From Gammaproteobacteria bacterium (GTDB lineage: Bacteria; Pseudomonadota; Gammaproteobacteria; Enterobacterales; Alteromonadaceae): 64,000 nucleotides of DNA. How positions within the stretch are numbered: position 1 is the first letter of the stretch; the number at the start of each line of letters is the position of its first letter. The notes below the pieces were generated by a model. That model was given only the letters and a program-made list of their open reading frames with translations. It made no database searches and had not been told where the DNA came from. Where the stretch lies: contig JAHJZX010000021.1 of the NCBI GenBank assembly GCA_018826295.1, positions 124,001 to 188,000 of the forward strand, written 5' to 3'. Made by a program: the position numbers and the translations under genes. This document shows positions 1 through 9,469 of the stretch, in pieces.

Positions 1-567
1 CGCTCAGATTTAATGTATGTGCGCCACGGTGAGCGCAGCCAGGCGGCGATGGCGCTGCTACGTTTAGAAGCCGGCCAGCACAAATGGGTATCTGCCGATA
101 ATGCGCTGCTGATTATGCAGCAGGGCCGTATAGTGCGTACTGTTGGCTTTAGTAACGACTTACTGTATTTAACCAATACACAGGCTGATCAGCTTCGCCA
201 GCCTGAGGCAATTAATCCTGCTATCGAATGGCTGCGCCTGGCCGATTGGCAAAACGGCGAATACGGCTATGCGCTTAGCTCGCGTTTTAGTGTGCAGCCA
301 AATCAGCCACTGCGTTATTTTGGCCATAGCTTTAATACTACCCAGATTACCGAACAGGTTAGCTACGTCAGCCCGGCCAACTACCTGCGTTTAGATAAGC
401 AGTGGCAAAACACCTTTTGGTTTGATAGCCAAACCGGTACTTTGCTTAAAAGCGTGCAGCAACTGGCCCCCTTTGCCGAGCGATTTGAAATGACCTATAT
501 CAGCCGTATTGCCCGCTTGATCCCGGCTGACGCTGTAACCGCTGACGCAGGAGGTGATAGTGAATAA
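1..567 (+). CDS. yjbF: YjbF/GfcB-family lipoprotein (5' truncated)
   Basis: The reading frame is open at base 1 (R-S-D-L before the first Met), so the N terminus, with the expected lipoprotein signal, lies outside the window. The visible 188 codons match the YjbF/GfcB (YmcC) family: a start near YVRHGERSQAAM, a W-x-S-x-D block, and a GRIVRTVGF block. Members are outer-membrane lipoproteins tied to extracellular polysaccharide production. The stop overlaps the next gene by eight bases and yjbH follows, which is the yjbFGH order. The family call is firm; the exact polymer is unknown. Confidence 0.82.
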   Translation, partial: RSDLMYVRHGERSQAAMALLRLEAGQHKWVSADNALLIMQQGRIVRTVGFSNDLLYLTNTQADQLRQPEAINPAIEWLRLADWQNGEYGYALSSRFSVQPNQPLRYFGHSFNTTQITEQVSYVSPANYLRLDKQWQNTFWFDSQTGTLLKSVQQLAPFAERFEMTYISRIARLIPADAVTADAGGDSE

Positions 568-1291
568 GCCTTTATTGTTCACACTTGGCCTGTTGTTTTG
601 CAGCAACCTGAGCCTGGCAAAAGTAACTGTTGATGTAAACGGTGAGCGCCGGCAATACAGCGAAGCACCACGTCTGGCTGAGGTGTTACAGCCTTATGCC
701 TTAAAACAGCAATGGTATTGGCCAGCAGCCGCGCTGTATCGTACCGATAGTCAGTATGCGCATAGCTTGCGTCGTGAGCTGATTAGTCTGGCCGCTGAAA
801 TTGCCCAGCAAACCGATGATAAGTCACTTAGCGACGCCCTGGCGTTAATGCAGGCACAGGTAAATCAATGGCAGCTGGCTGAGCGCATTGCGATGCCGCT
901 GGACTACGATGCGGCGACGGTGCAGGCAGCGCTTAACCCGCGGTTTGATGCTGGCGACTACCGTATTGTGTTAGGCCGCCGCCCTGGTGTGGTGCATATC
1001 GCCGGTGCCGTAAAGCGGGCACTTAGCGTGCCGCACAACAGTGCCAGCCATGTCGCTGTTTATGCCCAGCCAGATCATTTTAGTTATGCCGCTGATAGCA
1101 GCAAGCTGGCGGTGGTACAACCGGATGGCCGCATTGTTATTGCCGGCATCAGCAGCTGGAACAGTCAGCATGTGGAAGCTATGCCCGGTGCTCAGCTTCT
1201 GGTGCTGTTTACCGAGCCGTTACTGGACAAACGCTTTGCAAGATTAAATACCTTGCTGCAACAACTGGCTGTTCACAGGATTTTGCCATGA
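560..1291 (+). CDS. yjbG: YjbG/GfcC-family periplasmic polysaccharide protein
   Basis: This 243-residue protein has an N-terminal signal peptide (hydrophobic LLFTLGLLF, probable cleavage after SLA) and a GfcC-like periplasmic body. GTG at 560 is preferred over GTG at 554 because an AGGAGG at 549-554 lies five bases upstream of 560. The 5' end overlaps yjbF and the stop overlaps the yjbH start as ATGA, so the three genes are probably translationally coupled. The family acts in capsule or exopolysaccharide export, but its biochemical role is not settled. Confidence 0.8.
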   Translation: MNKPLLFTLGLLFCSNLSLAKVTVDVNGERRQYSEAPRLAEVLQPYALKQQWYWPAAALYRTDSQYAHSLRRELISLAAEIAQQTDDKSLSDALALMQAQVNQWQLAERIAMPLDYDAATVQAALNPRFDAGDYRIVLGRRPGVVHIAGAVKRALSVPHNSASHVAVYAQPDHFSYAADSSKLAVVQPDGRIVIAGISSWNSQHVEAMPGAQLLVLFTEPLLDKRFARLNTLLQQLAVHRILP

Positions 1292-3393
1292 CGCTGTTTC
1301 GTTTACCTTTTCGCTTATCGATACTATCACTGTTGTTAATGCCTGCTGCAGTCTGTGCCAGCGACCTTAGCAATTGGCAATTGCCGCCTGCAGGGGCATC
1401 ACAAATGGCACATGGTGGTGTGGGTCTGATCCAGACGCCAACCGCCCGCATGGCGCCGGCCGGTGATTTGAGTATGAACTATACCGACAACGAAGAATAC
1501 CGGCTGTGGTCGGTAAGTATTCAGTTGTTTGACTGGATGGAGTCGACCATTCGTTATACTGATGTGCGCACCAGGCTGTACAGCGACGATCCAAGTTTCA
1601 GCGGTGATCAAACCTATAAAGATAAAGGCATAGATGTTAAGTTTCGTCTGCTGCAAGAAAGCAGCTACCTGCCGCAAGTGTCTTTAGGTATTCGCGATTT
1701 TGGCGGTACCGGTTTATTTGAAAGTGAATATCTGACGCTGAGTAAAAAATGGCATAATCTGGATTTTCACCTTGGCATAGGCTGGGGCTACCTGGGGCAG
1801 GACGGTAATATCACAAACCCGTTTTGTCAGCTGCGTGACAGTTTTTGCAACCGGCCAGAGGGTTACGGCGGCCGGGGCGGTAAGGTAGATTACGATCAGT
1901 TTTTTAAAGGCCCGGCGTCGCTGTTTGGCGGTATAGAATACCAGACACCCTGGCAGCCACTGCGGCTAAAACTGGAGTACGAAGGCAATAATTATCAGCA
2001 GGATTTTGCCGGTAACCTAACGCAGGATTCAAACTGGAACTTTGGTGCGGTATACCGTTGGGGTAATTTTAACTTTGATCTGAACTATCAGCGAGGTAAT
2101 ACACTGGGTTTTGGTGTGCACTATGCACTTAATTTACACAGTGTCAGCCAGTACAAGGTCAAACCCGCGCTACGGCCAGTGCCGGCACAGTTAAACCGCA
2201 CTGAAATTAGCGACCGAGATGCTTTACCGCGTGCCTTGTTGCAGGAAGCCGGTTTCGCGCTGCAAACTGCGCATATGACCGATGACGAGTTTGTTATTTA
2301 TGGCTATCAGATGGGCTATCGCGATCATGATGAGGCAGTTGAGCGTATTGGCCGGATATTGGCAACTGAAGTGCCGGCTCATATACAGCGCTACCGTATC
2401 GTAAATTACGCTGGTAATCTGGCGGCGGTAGAGACCGTGATAGAGGCTGCGCCTTTTATAGCTGCGGTGCGCTACGAGTCGTTACATAACCGCGTTAAGT
2501 CCAGCTATGTACGCCAGCAACCGGCGGCGCAAACTCTGGCTTATCGCGATATACCGTCGCAAAATGGCTTTTTTGCCGGCTCTGAGGTGTTTTTTATTCA
2601 GACCTTTGGTAACCCGGAAGCCTTTTACATGTATCAAGCCGGTCTGTTTGCTAATGCCGGTTATCGTCTTAGCAATAACCTGATGCTAAACAGCACAGCC
2701 AAAATTACCGTGCTGGAAAACTTCGATAAATTTAACTACACCGTTGATGCCGAACAGACACCGCTACCCCGAGTGCGTACCTATATGCGTGAGTATGTTA
2801 CCGGCAGTGTGGTGTCAATGGAGAACTTGTATCTGCAATGGCAGGATCAGATAGCGCCAAACTGGTTTGCTCAGGCGTATGGTGGTTATCTGGAAACCAT
2901 GTACGGCGGCGTTGGAACCGAGCTGCTGTACCGGCCGGTAGATTCTAATATCGCTGTCGGGTTTGATTTAAACTATGTACGCCAGCGCTCTTATGACAAT
3001 GAGTTTGACTTTTTTGACTATAAAACCTTTACCGGCCATATCAATGTGTACTGGAAGCCTGAGTTTTTGCCGGATACGCAGCTAACCTTTAATATTGGCC
3101 AGTTTTTGGCAAAGGACAAAGGTGTCAATGTTGATTTTGCCAAGCGCTTTAACAGCGGCATTGTAGTAGGGGCTTATGCCGCCTTTACCAATGTGTCGGC
3201 TGAAGAATACGGCGAAGGCAGCTTTACCAAAGGCTTTTATTTGTCTATTCCGTTTGATTTGTTCTCGTTGCGCCCGGCAAAAGGCCGTGGCCGCCTGCCA
3301 TGGGTGCCCATTGCGCGCGATGGTGGCCAGCCACTTAACCGGCCGGCAACGCTGATTGATATGACAGAGCAGCGTTCACCGTTTTACGATTAA
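1288..3393 (+). CDS. yjbH: YjbH/GfcD outer-membrane beta-barrel protein
   Basis: The 701-residue product begins with a signal peptide (LLLMPAAVCA, cleavage near residue 24). It continues with G-G-x-G-L-I-Q-T-P-T-A-R and many alternating aromatic strands typical of the YjbH/GfcD family. The C terminus has the family's proline-rich block RLPWVPIARDGG followed by a final strand ending in an aromatic residue. Length is normal for the family. It is the last gene of the yjbFGH operon, overlaps yjbG by four bases and is followed by a strong terminator. The likely role is passage or anchoring of an exopolysaccharide at the outer membrane. Confidence 0.88.
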   Translation: MTLFRLPFRLSILSLLLMPAAVCASDLSNWQLPPAGASQMAHGGVGLIQTPTARMAPAGDLSMNYTDNEEYRLWSVSIQLFDWMESTIRYTDVRTRLYSDDPSFSGDQTYKDKGIDVKFRLLQESSYLPQVSLGIRDFGGTGLFESEYLTLSKKWHNLDFHLGIGWGYLGQDGNITNPFCQLRDSFCNRPEGYGGRGGKVDYDQFFKGPASLFGGIEYQTPWQPLRLKLEYEGNNYQQDFAGNLTQDSNWNFGAVYRWGNFNFDLNYQRGNTLGFGVHYALNLHSVSQYKVKPALRPVPAQLNRTEISDRDALPRALLQEAGFALQTAHMTDDEFVIYGYQMGYRDHDEAVERIGRILATEVPAHIQRYRIVNYAGNLAAVETVIEAAPFIAAVRYESLHNRVKSSYVRQQPAAQTLAYRDIPSQNGFFAGSEVFFIQTFGNPEAFYMYQAGLFANAGYRLSNNLMLNSTAKITVLENFDKFNYTVDAEQTPLPRVRTYMREYVTGSVVSMENLYLQWQDQIAPNWFAQAYGGYLETMYGGVGTELLYRPVDSNIAVGFDLNYVRQRSYDNEFDFFDYKTFTGHINVYWKPEFLPDTQLTFNIGQFLAKDKGVNVDFAKRFNSGIVVGAYAAFTNVSAEEYGEGSFTKGFYLSIPFDLFSLRPAKGRGRLPWVPIARDGGQPLNRPATLIDMTEQRSPFYD

Positions 3394-3398
3394 AGCAG

Positions 3399-3424
3399 AA
3401 GGGTAGCGCAGCTACCCTTTTTTA
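3399..3424 (+). terminator. Rho-independent terminator after yjbH
   Basis: AAGGGTAGC and GCTACCCTT form a 9-bp perfect stem with a GCA loop, followed by a run of T. It closes the yjbFGH operon. On the other strand the trailing bases are not T-rich, so it probably does not serve the convergent cyclase gene. Confidence 0.85.
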
Positions 3425-3429
3425 TTCTG

Positions 3430-4950
3430 TCAGCTTGTTACAACATCACTGAGGTGATAAATGCTGTTACGCCCGGCTGCTTTGGCCTGATACAAGGCTT
3501 TGTCTGCTTTGGCAATCAGTCTGTCAGCGCTATGATCCTGGGTGGGCCAAATACTGCTAAAGCCTACACTTAGCGTCAATAGTGAGCTGACTGCGGATTG
3601 TTGATGCATTATGGCCAGGGCTTTGAGGTCGCGCTGGATACGCTTTGCAATAGTGTGGCATTCTTTTTCACCGGCACCCGGTAAAATAATGGCAAATTCT
3701 TCGCCGCCATAACGCGCTGCCAGCTCGCCCTGACGGCGGCATTGCTGTTGCAGCAGTTGGGCAACCTGCTGCAGGGCCTGATCACCAGCCTGATGGCCGT
3801 AGTGGTCGTTGTAAGCTTTAAAGAAGTCGATATCCAGCATCAGTAATGCAAGTTGTTGTTGATGGCGGCTGGCGCGTTGCAGCTCCTGCTCCAGGTGCTG
3901 ATCAAAATGGCGCCGGTTGGCAATGCCGGTCAATCCATCCTGATGTGCCTGTTGCTGCAGTTGAGCATTGGCCTGTTGCAGTTGTTCAGTAACTTGTTGC
4001 AGCGACTGGCGGTAGCGGACATTCTGCAGGGCATTGGCCAGCATATCACCTACCAGTTTCATGCGGCGTAAGTCATTACTGGTCCAGTTGCGCTGACGTG
4101 CCACCATATCGCAGCCGACAAAACCCAGCAACTTGTCTTCGGCCTGCATAGCGCAGCACAACACCGATTGAATGTCTTCTGCTTCAAATTCTTGTTTTTC
4201 TGCGCTGGCTTGCGGCGGCAGTTTAGCCACTTCATCAACGGCAAATACCAAATCCTGTTTAATAATATTAAAAAAATACGGCAGTGCCGGCTGCGGAATT
4301 TGTTGCAGGTTGTCTTTGTGTGCGCGTATACCTTCGCGCACCCATTCATGGGTATTGCTCATCATGCTGCCGTCGCTATTAAAAAGAAAAATATAGCTGC
4401 GATCAGCATGACAAAATTCACCTACCGCTGCCAATGCATCCTCGATATGTTGGTCCAGCTTGCTGGCTTTGACATTAATCAGTTCAGTAGAGATAAGTGA
4501 AATTAACTTGTCAAACGCCAACGCCTCCTGCAGCTCAGCCAGCAGTTGGTTACTGTTTGACGCCGCAGGTAAACGTTGCTGTGTCAGGCTACTGCTGCAT
4601 AAACTGATCACTACGCTGCTGTGCAAGGTAAACGATAAGGAGATAACCTTGCTTTGTAACATCAGTTTTTGCCCGGCAATGCTAAGCGGCTGACACAGCT
4701 CGGTGCCACTAAGCGCCAGCAATAACGGGTTTTGCAGTAAGCTAAAGGGCTGATCGCTATCGGCAGAATTTAACGGTAACTGCTGAATATCACTAAGTGA
4801 TAACAGGTTTTGTTGCGCCGGTAAGCCAAATAGCCTGAGCGCGGCCTGATTGGCGAAAACGGCTTTTCTGGCCTGCTCTTTGTAAAGCACGGCCAAAGGC
4901 AGTACATCAATTAGTGCCCAGAAGTGCGGGGCAGAGGTTTGTTCAGTCAT
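3430..4950 (-). CDS. GAF-GGDEF diguanylate cyclase
   Basis: This 506-residue cytoplasmic signalling protein would make c-di-GMP from two GTP. Its order is a PAS-like N terminus (about 5-110), a GAF domain (about 155-310, C-H-A-D-R-S-Y-I-F), a short glutamine-rich coiled coil (about 315-337) and a C-terminal GGDEF domain. The catalytic motif is RYGGEEF, with GGEEF at 415-419, and substrate-site residues such as DIDFFKAYND are present. The usual inhibitory RxxD upstream reads R-Q-G-E, so product inhibition may be weak. ATG at 4950 is chosen over an upstream TTG at 4956; neither has a strong ribosome site. It stands alone, convergent to yjbH. Confidence 0.88.
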   Translation of the reverse strand: MTEQTSAPHFWALIDVLPLAVLYKEQARKAVFANQAALRLFGLPAQQNLLSLSDIQQLPLNSADSDQPFSLLQNPLLLALSGTELCQPLSIAGQKLMLQSKVISLSFTLHSSVVISLCSSSLTQQRLPAASNSNQLLAELQEALAFDKLISLISTELINVKASKLDQHIEDALAAVGEFCHADRSYIFLFNSDGSMMSNTHEWVREGIRAHKDNLQQIPQPALPYFFNIIKQDLVFAVDEVAKLPPQASAEKQEFEAEDIQSVLCCAMQAEDKLLGFVGCDMVARQRNWTSNDLRRMKLVGDMLANALQNVRYRQSLQQVTEQLQQANAQLQQQAHQDGLTGIANRRHFDQHLEQELQRASRHQQQLALLMLDIDFFKAYNDHYGHQAGDQALQQVAQLLQQQCRRQGELAARYGGEEFAIILPGAGEKECHTIAKRIQRDLKALAIMHQQSAVSSLLTLSVGFSSIWPTQDHSADRLIAKADKALYQAKAAGRNSIYHLSDVVTS

Positions 4951-5030
4951 AGCCAACCCGAAAGCAATTATGGTTTAACTATAACGGGTTTAACTGGCTT
5001 GGCAAAATGTAGCTGGCAAAGTAGGAAAAT

Positions 5031-6047
5031 TTAGCGCCACAGCTTTTGGCTTAATGTGCTGACATCGGTATTGCAGCCAGCAAGTAACCAGTCACAGATA
5101 GCGCTGGCAACGTTGGGATATTGCACCTGGTTTAGTGAATGTGGCTGCAGTAGCCACTGCGCTATCACTTCAGTGCTCAGCTGCTCTGTGCTTAGCGCCA
5201 ACTTAAGCTGTGTCAGCGCCAGCGCGTTAGACTGTTGTTCCATCTGGCCTTGCAGCGGTTTAACCATAATGGTTTTGCCCAACTGCAGGGCTTCGCTTAT
5301 CAGCTCAAAACCTGCATTGCTCAGCACATAGCTGCAGCTGGCTAAATCGGCTTTAAATGGCGCTAACGCCGGCGGATGTGTGCTGATATGGCCGCAGCTA
5401 TCTATGGCTAAGCCAGGGCCATAAACGCAGAATTGGTAGCCGGTTAACGGCTTTAGCAACTTAAGCACCTGCTGTTGATCTTCAAAGGGTAAATAAACCA
5501 GCACCTGTTGTGGTTGTATCGCCACATCCAGCGGTTCTTCGTCGATTATAGGCGGCAATATCGGTTGGTTAAAATGATGCCAATGCAGGCCAAGTTGCAT
5601 CTGTGCCGGCGCAAAATGTTTAAACACCATCTGGGTAACAAAGTTATTGTGGCACTGTGGAATAGCATGCAAAAAAGCATATTGATGGCCAATGGCAACG
5701 CTGCGCTTGCCGGCACGACGGGCAGCATGGGCGGTTATCGGCTCAAAGTCGGTTAGAACTAAATCATAGCTACTAACATCCAGGCTGTTGATATCCTGGC
5801 GTAACTCTCGCAATGAGGCTTGTTGCACACTTTGCCAGTAATTTACCCGGCCGGCTTCAGTAACAAAGGTCAGGCCGCGCTTTACCTGAAACTGGCCAAA
5901 CTGCTGCATATCAAACAGCTGTGCAGCGTCGCGGCCGGAAAACAAATAATCTACCTGCACTGCGGCTTTTGCCAGATACTTCCCCATGGCGCGGGCCCGA
6001 CTGATATGGCCATTACCTGTCGCCTGCACACCATAGAGAATTTTCAT
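5031..6047 (-). CDS. MJ1255/VC2487-family glycosyltransferase
   Basis: The 338-residue protein starts MKILYGVQATGNGHISRA, the glycine-rich N-terminal loop of GT-B glycosyltransferases of the MJ1255/VC2487 family. A second hallmark is the C-terminal donor-site region with Y-V-L-S-N-A-G-F-E-L-I-S-E-A-L and a Q-G-Q-x-E-Q block, as in undecaprenyl-GlcNAc (MurG-like) enzymes. Acceptor and donor cannot be read from sequence. It follows tdk on the same strand with a three-base gap, so the two are probably co-transcribed. Confidence 0.8.
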   Translation of the reverse strand: MKILYGVQATGNGHISRARAMGKYLAKAAVQVDYLFSGRDAAQLFDMQQFGQFQVKRGLTFVTEAGRVNYWQSVQQASLRELRQDINSLDVSSYDLVLTDFEPITAHAARRAGKRSVAIGHQYAFLHAIPQCHNNFVTQMVFKHFAPAQMQLGLHWHHFNQPILPPIIDEEPLDVAIQPQQVLVYLPFEDQQQVLKLLKPLTGYQFCVYGPGLAIDSCGHISTHPPALAPFKADLASCSYVLSNAGFELISEALQLGKTIMVKPLQGQMEQQSNALALTQLKLALSTEQLSTEVIAQWLLQPHSLNQVQYPNVASAICDWLLAGCNTDVSTLSQKLWR

Positions 6048-6050
6048 CGT

Positions 6051-6644
6051 TTATTCCTTGTTAGTATCCTGCCACACCAGGGCTTTAAAATGCGCCCGGC
6101 ACATAGAGACATAGCTTTCATTACCGCCAATCTGCACTTGTGAGCCGGCGGTAGCGGCTTTACCTTGCGCATCCAACCGTACAACAAAATTGGCCTTGCG
6201 GCCGCAATGACAAATGGTTTTCAGCTCTATCAGTTTGTCTGCCCAGGCCAGCAGTGCTTCACTGCCGGCAAAGGTTTCGCCTAAAAAGTCGGTACGCAGG
6301 CCAAACGCCAGCACCGGTATATTCAGCTCATCAACAATATTGGTAAGCTGGCGTACCTGGGCTTTGGATAAAAACTGCGCTTCGTCTATCAGCACACAAT
6401 CCAGCTTCCCTTGTGCTTTTAGCTGCTGCACGTGGCCGACAAAGTCAAATTCGGCGTTAAAGACGTGCGCGTCCATGGCCAAACCAATGCGCGAGCTCAC
6501 TTTGCCCAGGCCATATCTGTTATCTAATGCAGCGGTGTAAATAGCCACTGTCATGCCTCTTTCCTGATAGTTATAAGCACTTTGCAGTAAAGAGGTCGAT
6601 TTACCGGCGTTCATCGCCGAGTAGTAAAAATATAATTGCGCCAT
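6051..6644 (-). CDS. tdk: Thymidine kinase
   Basis: This 197-residue type II thymidine kinase phosphorylates thymidine with ATP in the salvage pathway. The P-loop is AMNAGKST at residues 10-17, the Walker B-like block is DEAQFL, and a C-terminal lasso holds the substrate (Q-I-G-G-N-E-S-Y). Zinc ligands are represented by C-H-C-G and C-R-A-H, as in bacterial Tdk. Length is typical. The start has good family agreement ([16 protein letters not shown]). It is the promoter-proximal gene of a two-gene unit with the downstream glycosyltransferase. Confidence 0.95.
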   Translation of the reverse strand: MAQLYFYYSAMNAGKSTSLLQSAYNYQERGMTVAIYTAALDNRYGLGKVSSRIGLAMDAHVFNAEFDFVGHVQQLKAQGKLDCVLIDEAQFLSKAQVRQLTNIVDELNIPVLAFGLRTDFLGETFAGSEALLAWADKLIELKTICHCGRKANFVVRLDAQGKAATAGSQVQIGGNESYVSMCRAHFKALVWQDTNKE

Positions 6645-6783
6645 GGCGTCACCTTAGAAAAAAGACCACGCAGTATAGCAACAACAACGGATAAAATATA
6701 AAGGCCCAAGATGACAGAATTAAGACGCTGGTAACTTTATTGCAGCTGCATTAAGCTCTGCAGCAATTAATAAGGAGCCTGAT

Positions 6784-7203
6784 ATGGAAAAATTTATTTT
6801 ACTGCCGGTGTTCGTGCAGGTATTGCTAACCAGCGTGGTAATGGTGTTGATGGGGCGGCGGCGCATTGCGGCGGCAAAAAACAAAGAAATCTCGATGTCG
6901 GCATTTCGCACCATGAATTTAACCGGCGCCAACGAGCAGGTTATTGCCACCAGCCGCAATTTCGATAACCAGTTTCAAATGCCGATGCTGTATTTTTTCA
7001 GCGTGCTATTTACCCTGCAGTTGGGTGTAGCCGATGTGATCTATGTTGGCTTAGGTGCTGCCTTTGTGCTGTTACGGGTAGTGCATACCCTGGTGCATGT
7101 TGGCAGTAACAAGGTGCGGCTGCGCTTTAATGTATTTTTGCTTGGCTGCGCAGTGCTGTGGGCGATATGGCTGCGGCTGGTATGGCAGGTGCTGGCGGCG
7201 TAA
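6784..7203 (+). CDS. MAPEG-family membrane protein
   Basis: The 139-residue protein has four hydrophobic segments and the central motif E-I-S-M-S-A-F-R followed by A-x-R-N-F-D-N-Q-F-E/Q-M-P-M-L-Y. This is the MAPEG (membrane-associated eicosanoid/glutathione metabolism) pattern. Bacterial members are small inner-membrane proteins, some with glutathione-dependent activity; the substrate is unknown here. AAGGAG at 6770-6775 supports the ATG at 6784. The next gene begins 10 bases after its stop, suggesting an operon with the YqaA-like protein. Confidence 0.8.
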   Translation: MEKFILLPVFVQVLLTSVVMVLMGRRRIAAAKNKEISMSAFRTMNLTGANEQVIATSRNFDNQFQMPMLYFFSVLFTLQLGVADVIYVGLGAAFVLLRVVHTLVHVGSNKVRLRFNVFLLGCAVLWAIWLRLVWQVLAA

Positions 7204-7213
7204 GCGCTAACTG

Positions 7214-7642
7214 ATGCTGGCGTATTTGTCGCTGTTTGGCAGCGGCTTTATTGCTGCTACCTTGTTTCCGGCCTCCAGTGAGGCATTGCTGTTAGCCCTG
7301 ATGGCGCAAGGCTATACGCCGCTGTGGTTGTTTGTTGCCGCTACCGCCGGCAATACATTGGGCTCTTGCGTTAACTGGTATTTAGGCTTACGGCTGCTTG
7401 ATTTTCAGCATAGGCGCTGGTTTCCGGTGTCAGCGCAGGCAATAGCGGCGGCGCAGCAGCACTTCGGCCGCTTTGGTAAGCTAAGTTTGTTATTTGCCTG
7501 GCTGCCTGTGGTGGGAGACCCGTTAACTCTGGTGGCCGGCGTAATGAAAATCCCTTTTATACCGTTCTTGTTGCTGGTGCTGTTGGGTAAAGCGGTACGT
7601 TATGCCTTGTTAATCTGGCTGGGAAATGCCGCTCTGACATAA
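7214..7642 (+). CDS. YqaA-family (DedA-like) inner-membrane protein
   Basis: This 142-residue protein has a short SNARE-associated/VTT-like core: F-P-A-S-S-E-A near residue 18, then A-T-A-G-N-T-L-G-S and a C-terminal W-L-P-V-V-G-D-P-L-T-L-V-A-G motif. This matches the YqaA branch of the DedA superfamily, with several membrane helices. DedA-type proteins affect membrane lipid handling and proton-motive force, but the exact role of YqaA is unknown. The ATG at 7214 has only a weak ribosome site; coupling to the MAPEG gene 10 bases upstream is likely. Confidence 0.8.
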   Translation: MLAYLSLFGSGFIAATLFPASSEALLLALMAQGYTPLWLFVAATAGNTLGSCVNWYLGLRLLDFQHRRWFPVSAQAIAAAQQHFGRFGKLSLLFAWLPVVGDPLTLVAGVMKIPFIPFLLLVLLGKAVRYALLIWLGNAALT

Positions 7643-7713
7643 TTAGCATTGGTAAAAACGCCGCAGATCCGTCATCATTAGCCGCATTATCGGCCGCATA
7701 ACAGGACTATTTT

Positions 7714-8106
7714 ATGGAATACCAATTAACCGCTGAAGAACTTAACCGCATTACCACTTTAGACGCCGAACAGCGTTACGCTTACTTTGTGCAAGCGGTG
7801 GCCGATCTGGAGAAAATCTGGATTTTGGTAGATGATGATGGCTTCGTACTGGTAAGCGCAGAAGACGAGCGTTGTATTCCGGTTTGGCCACATGCCGAGC
7901 TGGCCGAGCAGTGGATTGAAGGCGAATGGTCACACTGTACTGCGCAAGCGGTAGATGTGGATACCTGGCTGGACAAGTGGACTTCAGGCTTAAACGGCGA
8001 CGAACTGGCGATTGCGGTATTGCCAGACACAGACGGCCCAGGCGTAGTAGTACTGCCGGACGAGCTGGCCGAAACCTTGATTAACGAAATGCAAGACGAC
8101 GCATAA
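7714..8106 (+). CDS. DUF2750 family protein
   Basis: The 130-residue acidic protein matches DUF2750 throughout. Family features are R-Y-A-Y-F-V-Q-A-V-A-D near residue 22, W-I-L-V-D-D-D-G, a P-V-W-P-H-A block and a W-x-D-K-W-T-x-G-L segment. It is soluble, with no signal peptide or membrane helix. No function is known for the family. It is monocistronic and separated from serA by a shared bidirectional terminator. Confidence 0.8.
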   Translation: MEYQLTAEELNRITTLDAEQRYAYFVQAVADLEKIWILVDDDGFVLVSAEDERCIPVWPHAELAEQWIEGEWSHCTAQAVDVDTWLDKWTSGLNGDELAIAVLPDTDGPGVVVLPDELAETLINEMQDDA

Positions 8107-8110
8107 GTAA

Positions 8111-8136
8111 AAAAGCCCGCATCAGCGGGCTTTTTG
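8111..8136. terminator. Bidirectional terminator between the DUF2750 gene and serA
   Basis: AAAAGCCCGC and GCGGGCTTTTT form a strong GC stem with a short loop (ATCA). It is flanked by A-rich sequence on the left and T-rich sequence on the right, so it can end transcription from both convergent genes. Confidence 0.85.
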
Positions 8137-8152
8137 CTTTATTGGTACTAGC

Positions 8153-9379
8153 TTAGTGCAGTACACGGGCGCGTAACGTGCCCGGAATGGCTTTTAACTC
8201 GTTTAGTGCCTGTTCAACATCGTCTGAGTCGATATCAATTACCACATAACCTATATCGGCATTGGTTTGCAGGTACTGACCGGCAATGTTGATATTATGC
8301 TTGGCAAAGGCTTCGTTGATCTTGGTCAGCACGCCAGGCTGGTTTTTATGAATATGCAGCAAACGTGAGCGGTCTTTATGTTCAGGCAGCGACACTTCCG
8401 GAAAGTTAACTGCTGACAACGTGGAACCGTTGTCGCTGTATTTCACCAATTTACCGGCAACTTCAAAGCCGATATTTTCCTGCGCTTCCTGGGTTGAGCC
8501 GCCAATGTGCGGCGTTAAAATAACATTGTCGAACTCACGCAGTGGCGAAATAAACTCTTCATCGTTGCCTTTGGGCTCGACCGGAAACACGTCAATTGCC
8601 GCACCGGCCAGTTTTTTGCCGCGCAGCGCGTCGGTTAATGCATCAATATCAACTACAGTACCGCGGGAGGCATTAATTAAAATGCTGCCGGGTTTCATCA
8701 GCTCCAGCTCAGCTTCGCCAATCATATTTTTGGTTTGCGCTGTTTCCGGCACGTGCAGGCTGATCACATCTGAGGTTTTTAGCAGAGTGCCAAAATTTAC
8801 CTGGGTGGCGTTGCCTAATACCAACTTGTCTTCGATGTCATAAAATTGCACCCGCATACCGATATTCTCGGCCATGATGCTTAACTGAGTGCCGATATGG
8901 CCATAACCGATAATGCCAAGGGTTTTACCGCGGGCCTCAAACGAATTGTTGGCGGTTTTTTGCCATTCGCCGCGATGGGCCGCAGCATTGCGCTGTGGGA
9001 TACCCCGCAGCAACATGATAATTTGCCCCAGCACCAGTTCTGCTACCGAGCGGGTATTAGAAAATGGCGCATTAAATACCGGAATGGCGCGTTTTAATGC
9101 CGCAGTTAAGTCAACCTGATTGGTGCCAATGCAAAAACAGCCGATAGCGACCAGTTTACCGGCTGCATCCAATACTTTTTCTGTCAGTTGGGTGCGTGAG
9201 CGGATGCCGATAAAGTGCACGTCTTTAATCCGCTCTATCAGTTCCTCTTCCGGCAGTGAGGTTTTTAAATATTCAATATTGCTGTAGCCCTGGTTTTTAA
9301 AACTTTGCACAGCACTTTGGTGCAAGCCTTCCAGTAGCAATATTTTTATCTTGTCTTTGGCCAGCGAAAATTTTTCCAT
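8153..9379 (-). CDS. serA: D-3-phosphoglycerate dehydrogenase
   Basis: The 408-residue protein catalyses the first step of serine synthesis: oxidation of 3-phosphoglycerate with NAD. The Rossmann motif is G-I-I-G-Y-G-H-I-G-T-Q, the catalytic region contains the N-A-S-R-G-T-V-V-D block and the H-I-G-G-S-T motif. A C-terminal ACT domain (about 335-408, H-K-N-Q-P-G-V-L) is the serine-feedback site. Length equals the E. coli enzyme (about 410). It lies just downstream of rpiA on the same strand, separated by a 90-base AT-rich gap that could carry its own promoter. Confidence 0.96.
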   Translation of the reverse strand: MEKFSLAKDKIKILLLEGLHQSAVQSFKNQGYSNIEYLKTSLPEEELIERIKDVHFIGIRSRTQLTEKVLDAAGKLVAIGCFCIGTNQVDLTAALKRAIPVFNAPFSNTRSVAELVLGQIIMLLRGIPQRNAAAHRGEWQKTANNSFEARGKTLGIIGYGHIGTQLSIMAENIGMRVQFYDIEDKLVLGNATQVNFGTLLKTSDVISLHVPETAQTKNMIGEAELELMKPGSILINASRGTVVDIDALTDALRGKKLAGAAIDVFPVEPKGNDEEFISPLREFDNVILTPHIGGSTQEAQENIGFEVAGKLVKYSDNGSTLSAVNFPEVSLPEHKDRSRLLHIHKNQPGVLTKINEAFAKHNINIAGQYLQTNADIGYVVIDIDSDDVEQALNELKAIPGTLRARVLH

Positions 9380-9469
9380 GTCACTCTCTTCATTAAATTA
9401 AAAAAAATCATTCGGTTATTATTATTTTTATTATATTTTCGTGGGCCCTGCTGTTGTGTAGATAAGCTG

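Noticed and set aside
3399-3424. Terminator also serving the cyclase gene
   Set aside because: On the minus strand the stem is followed by TCTGC and not a T run.
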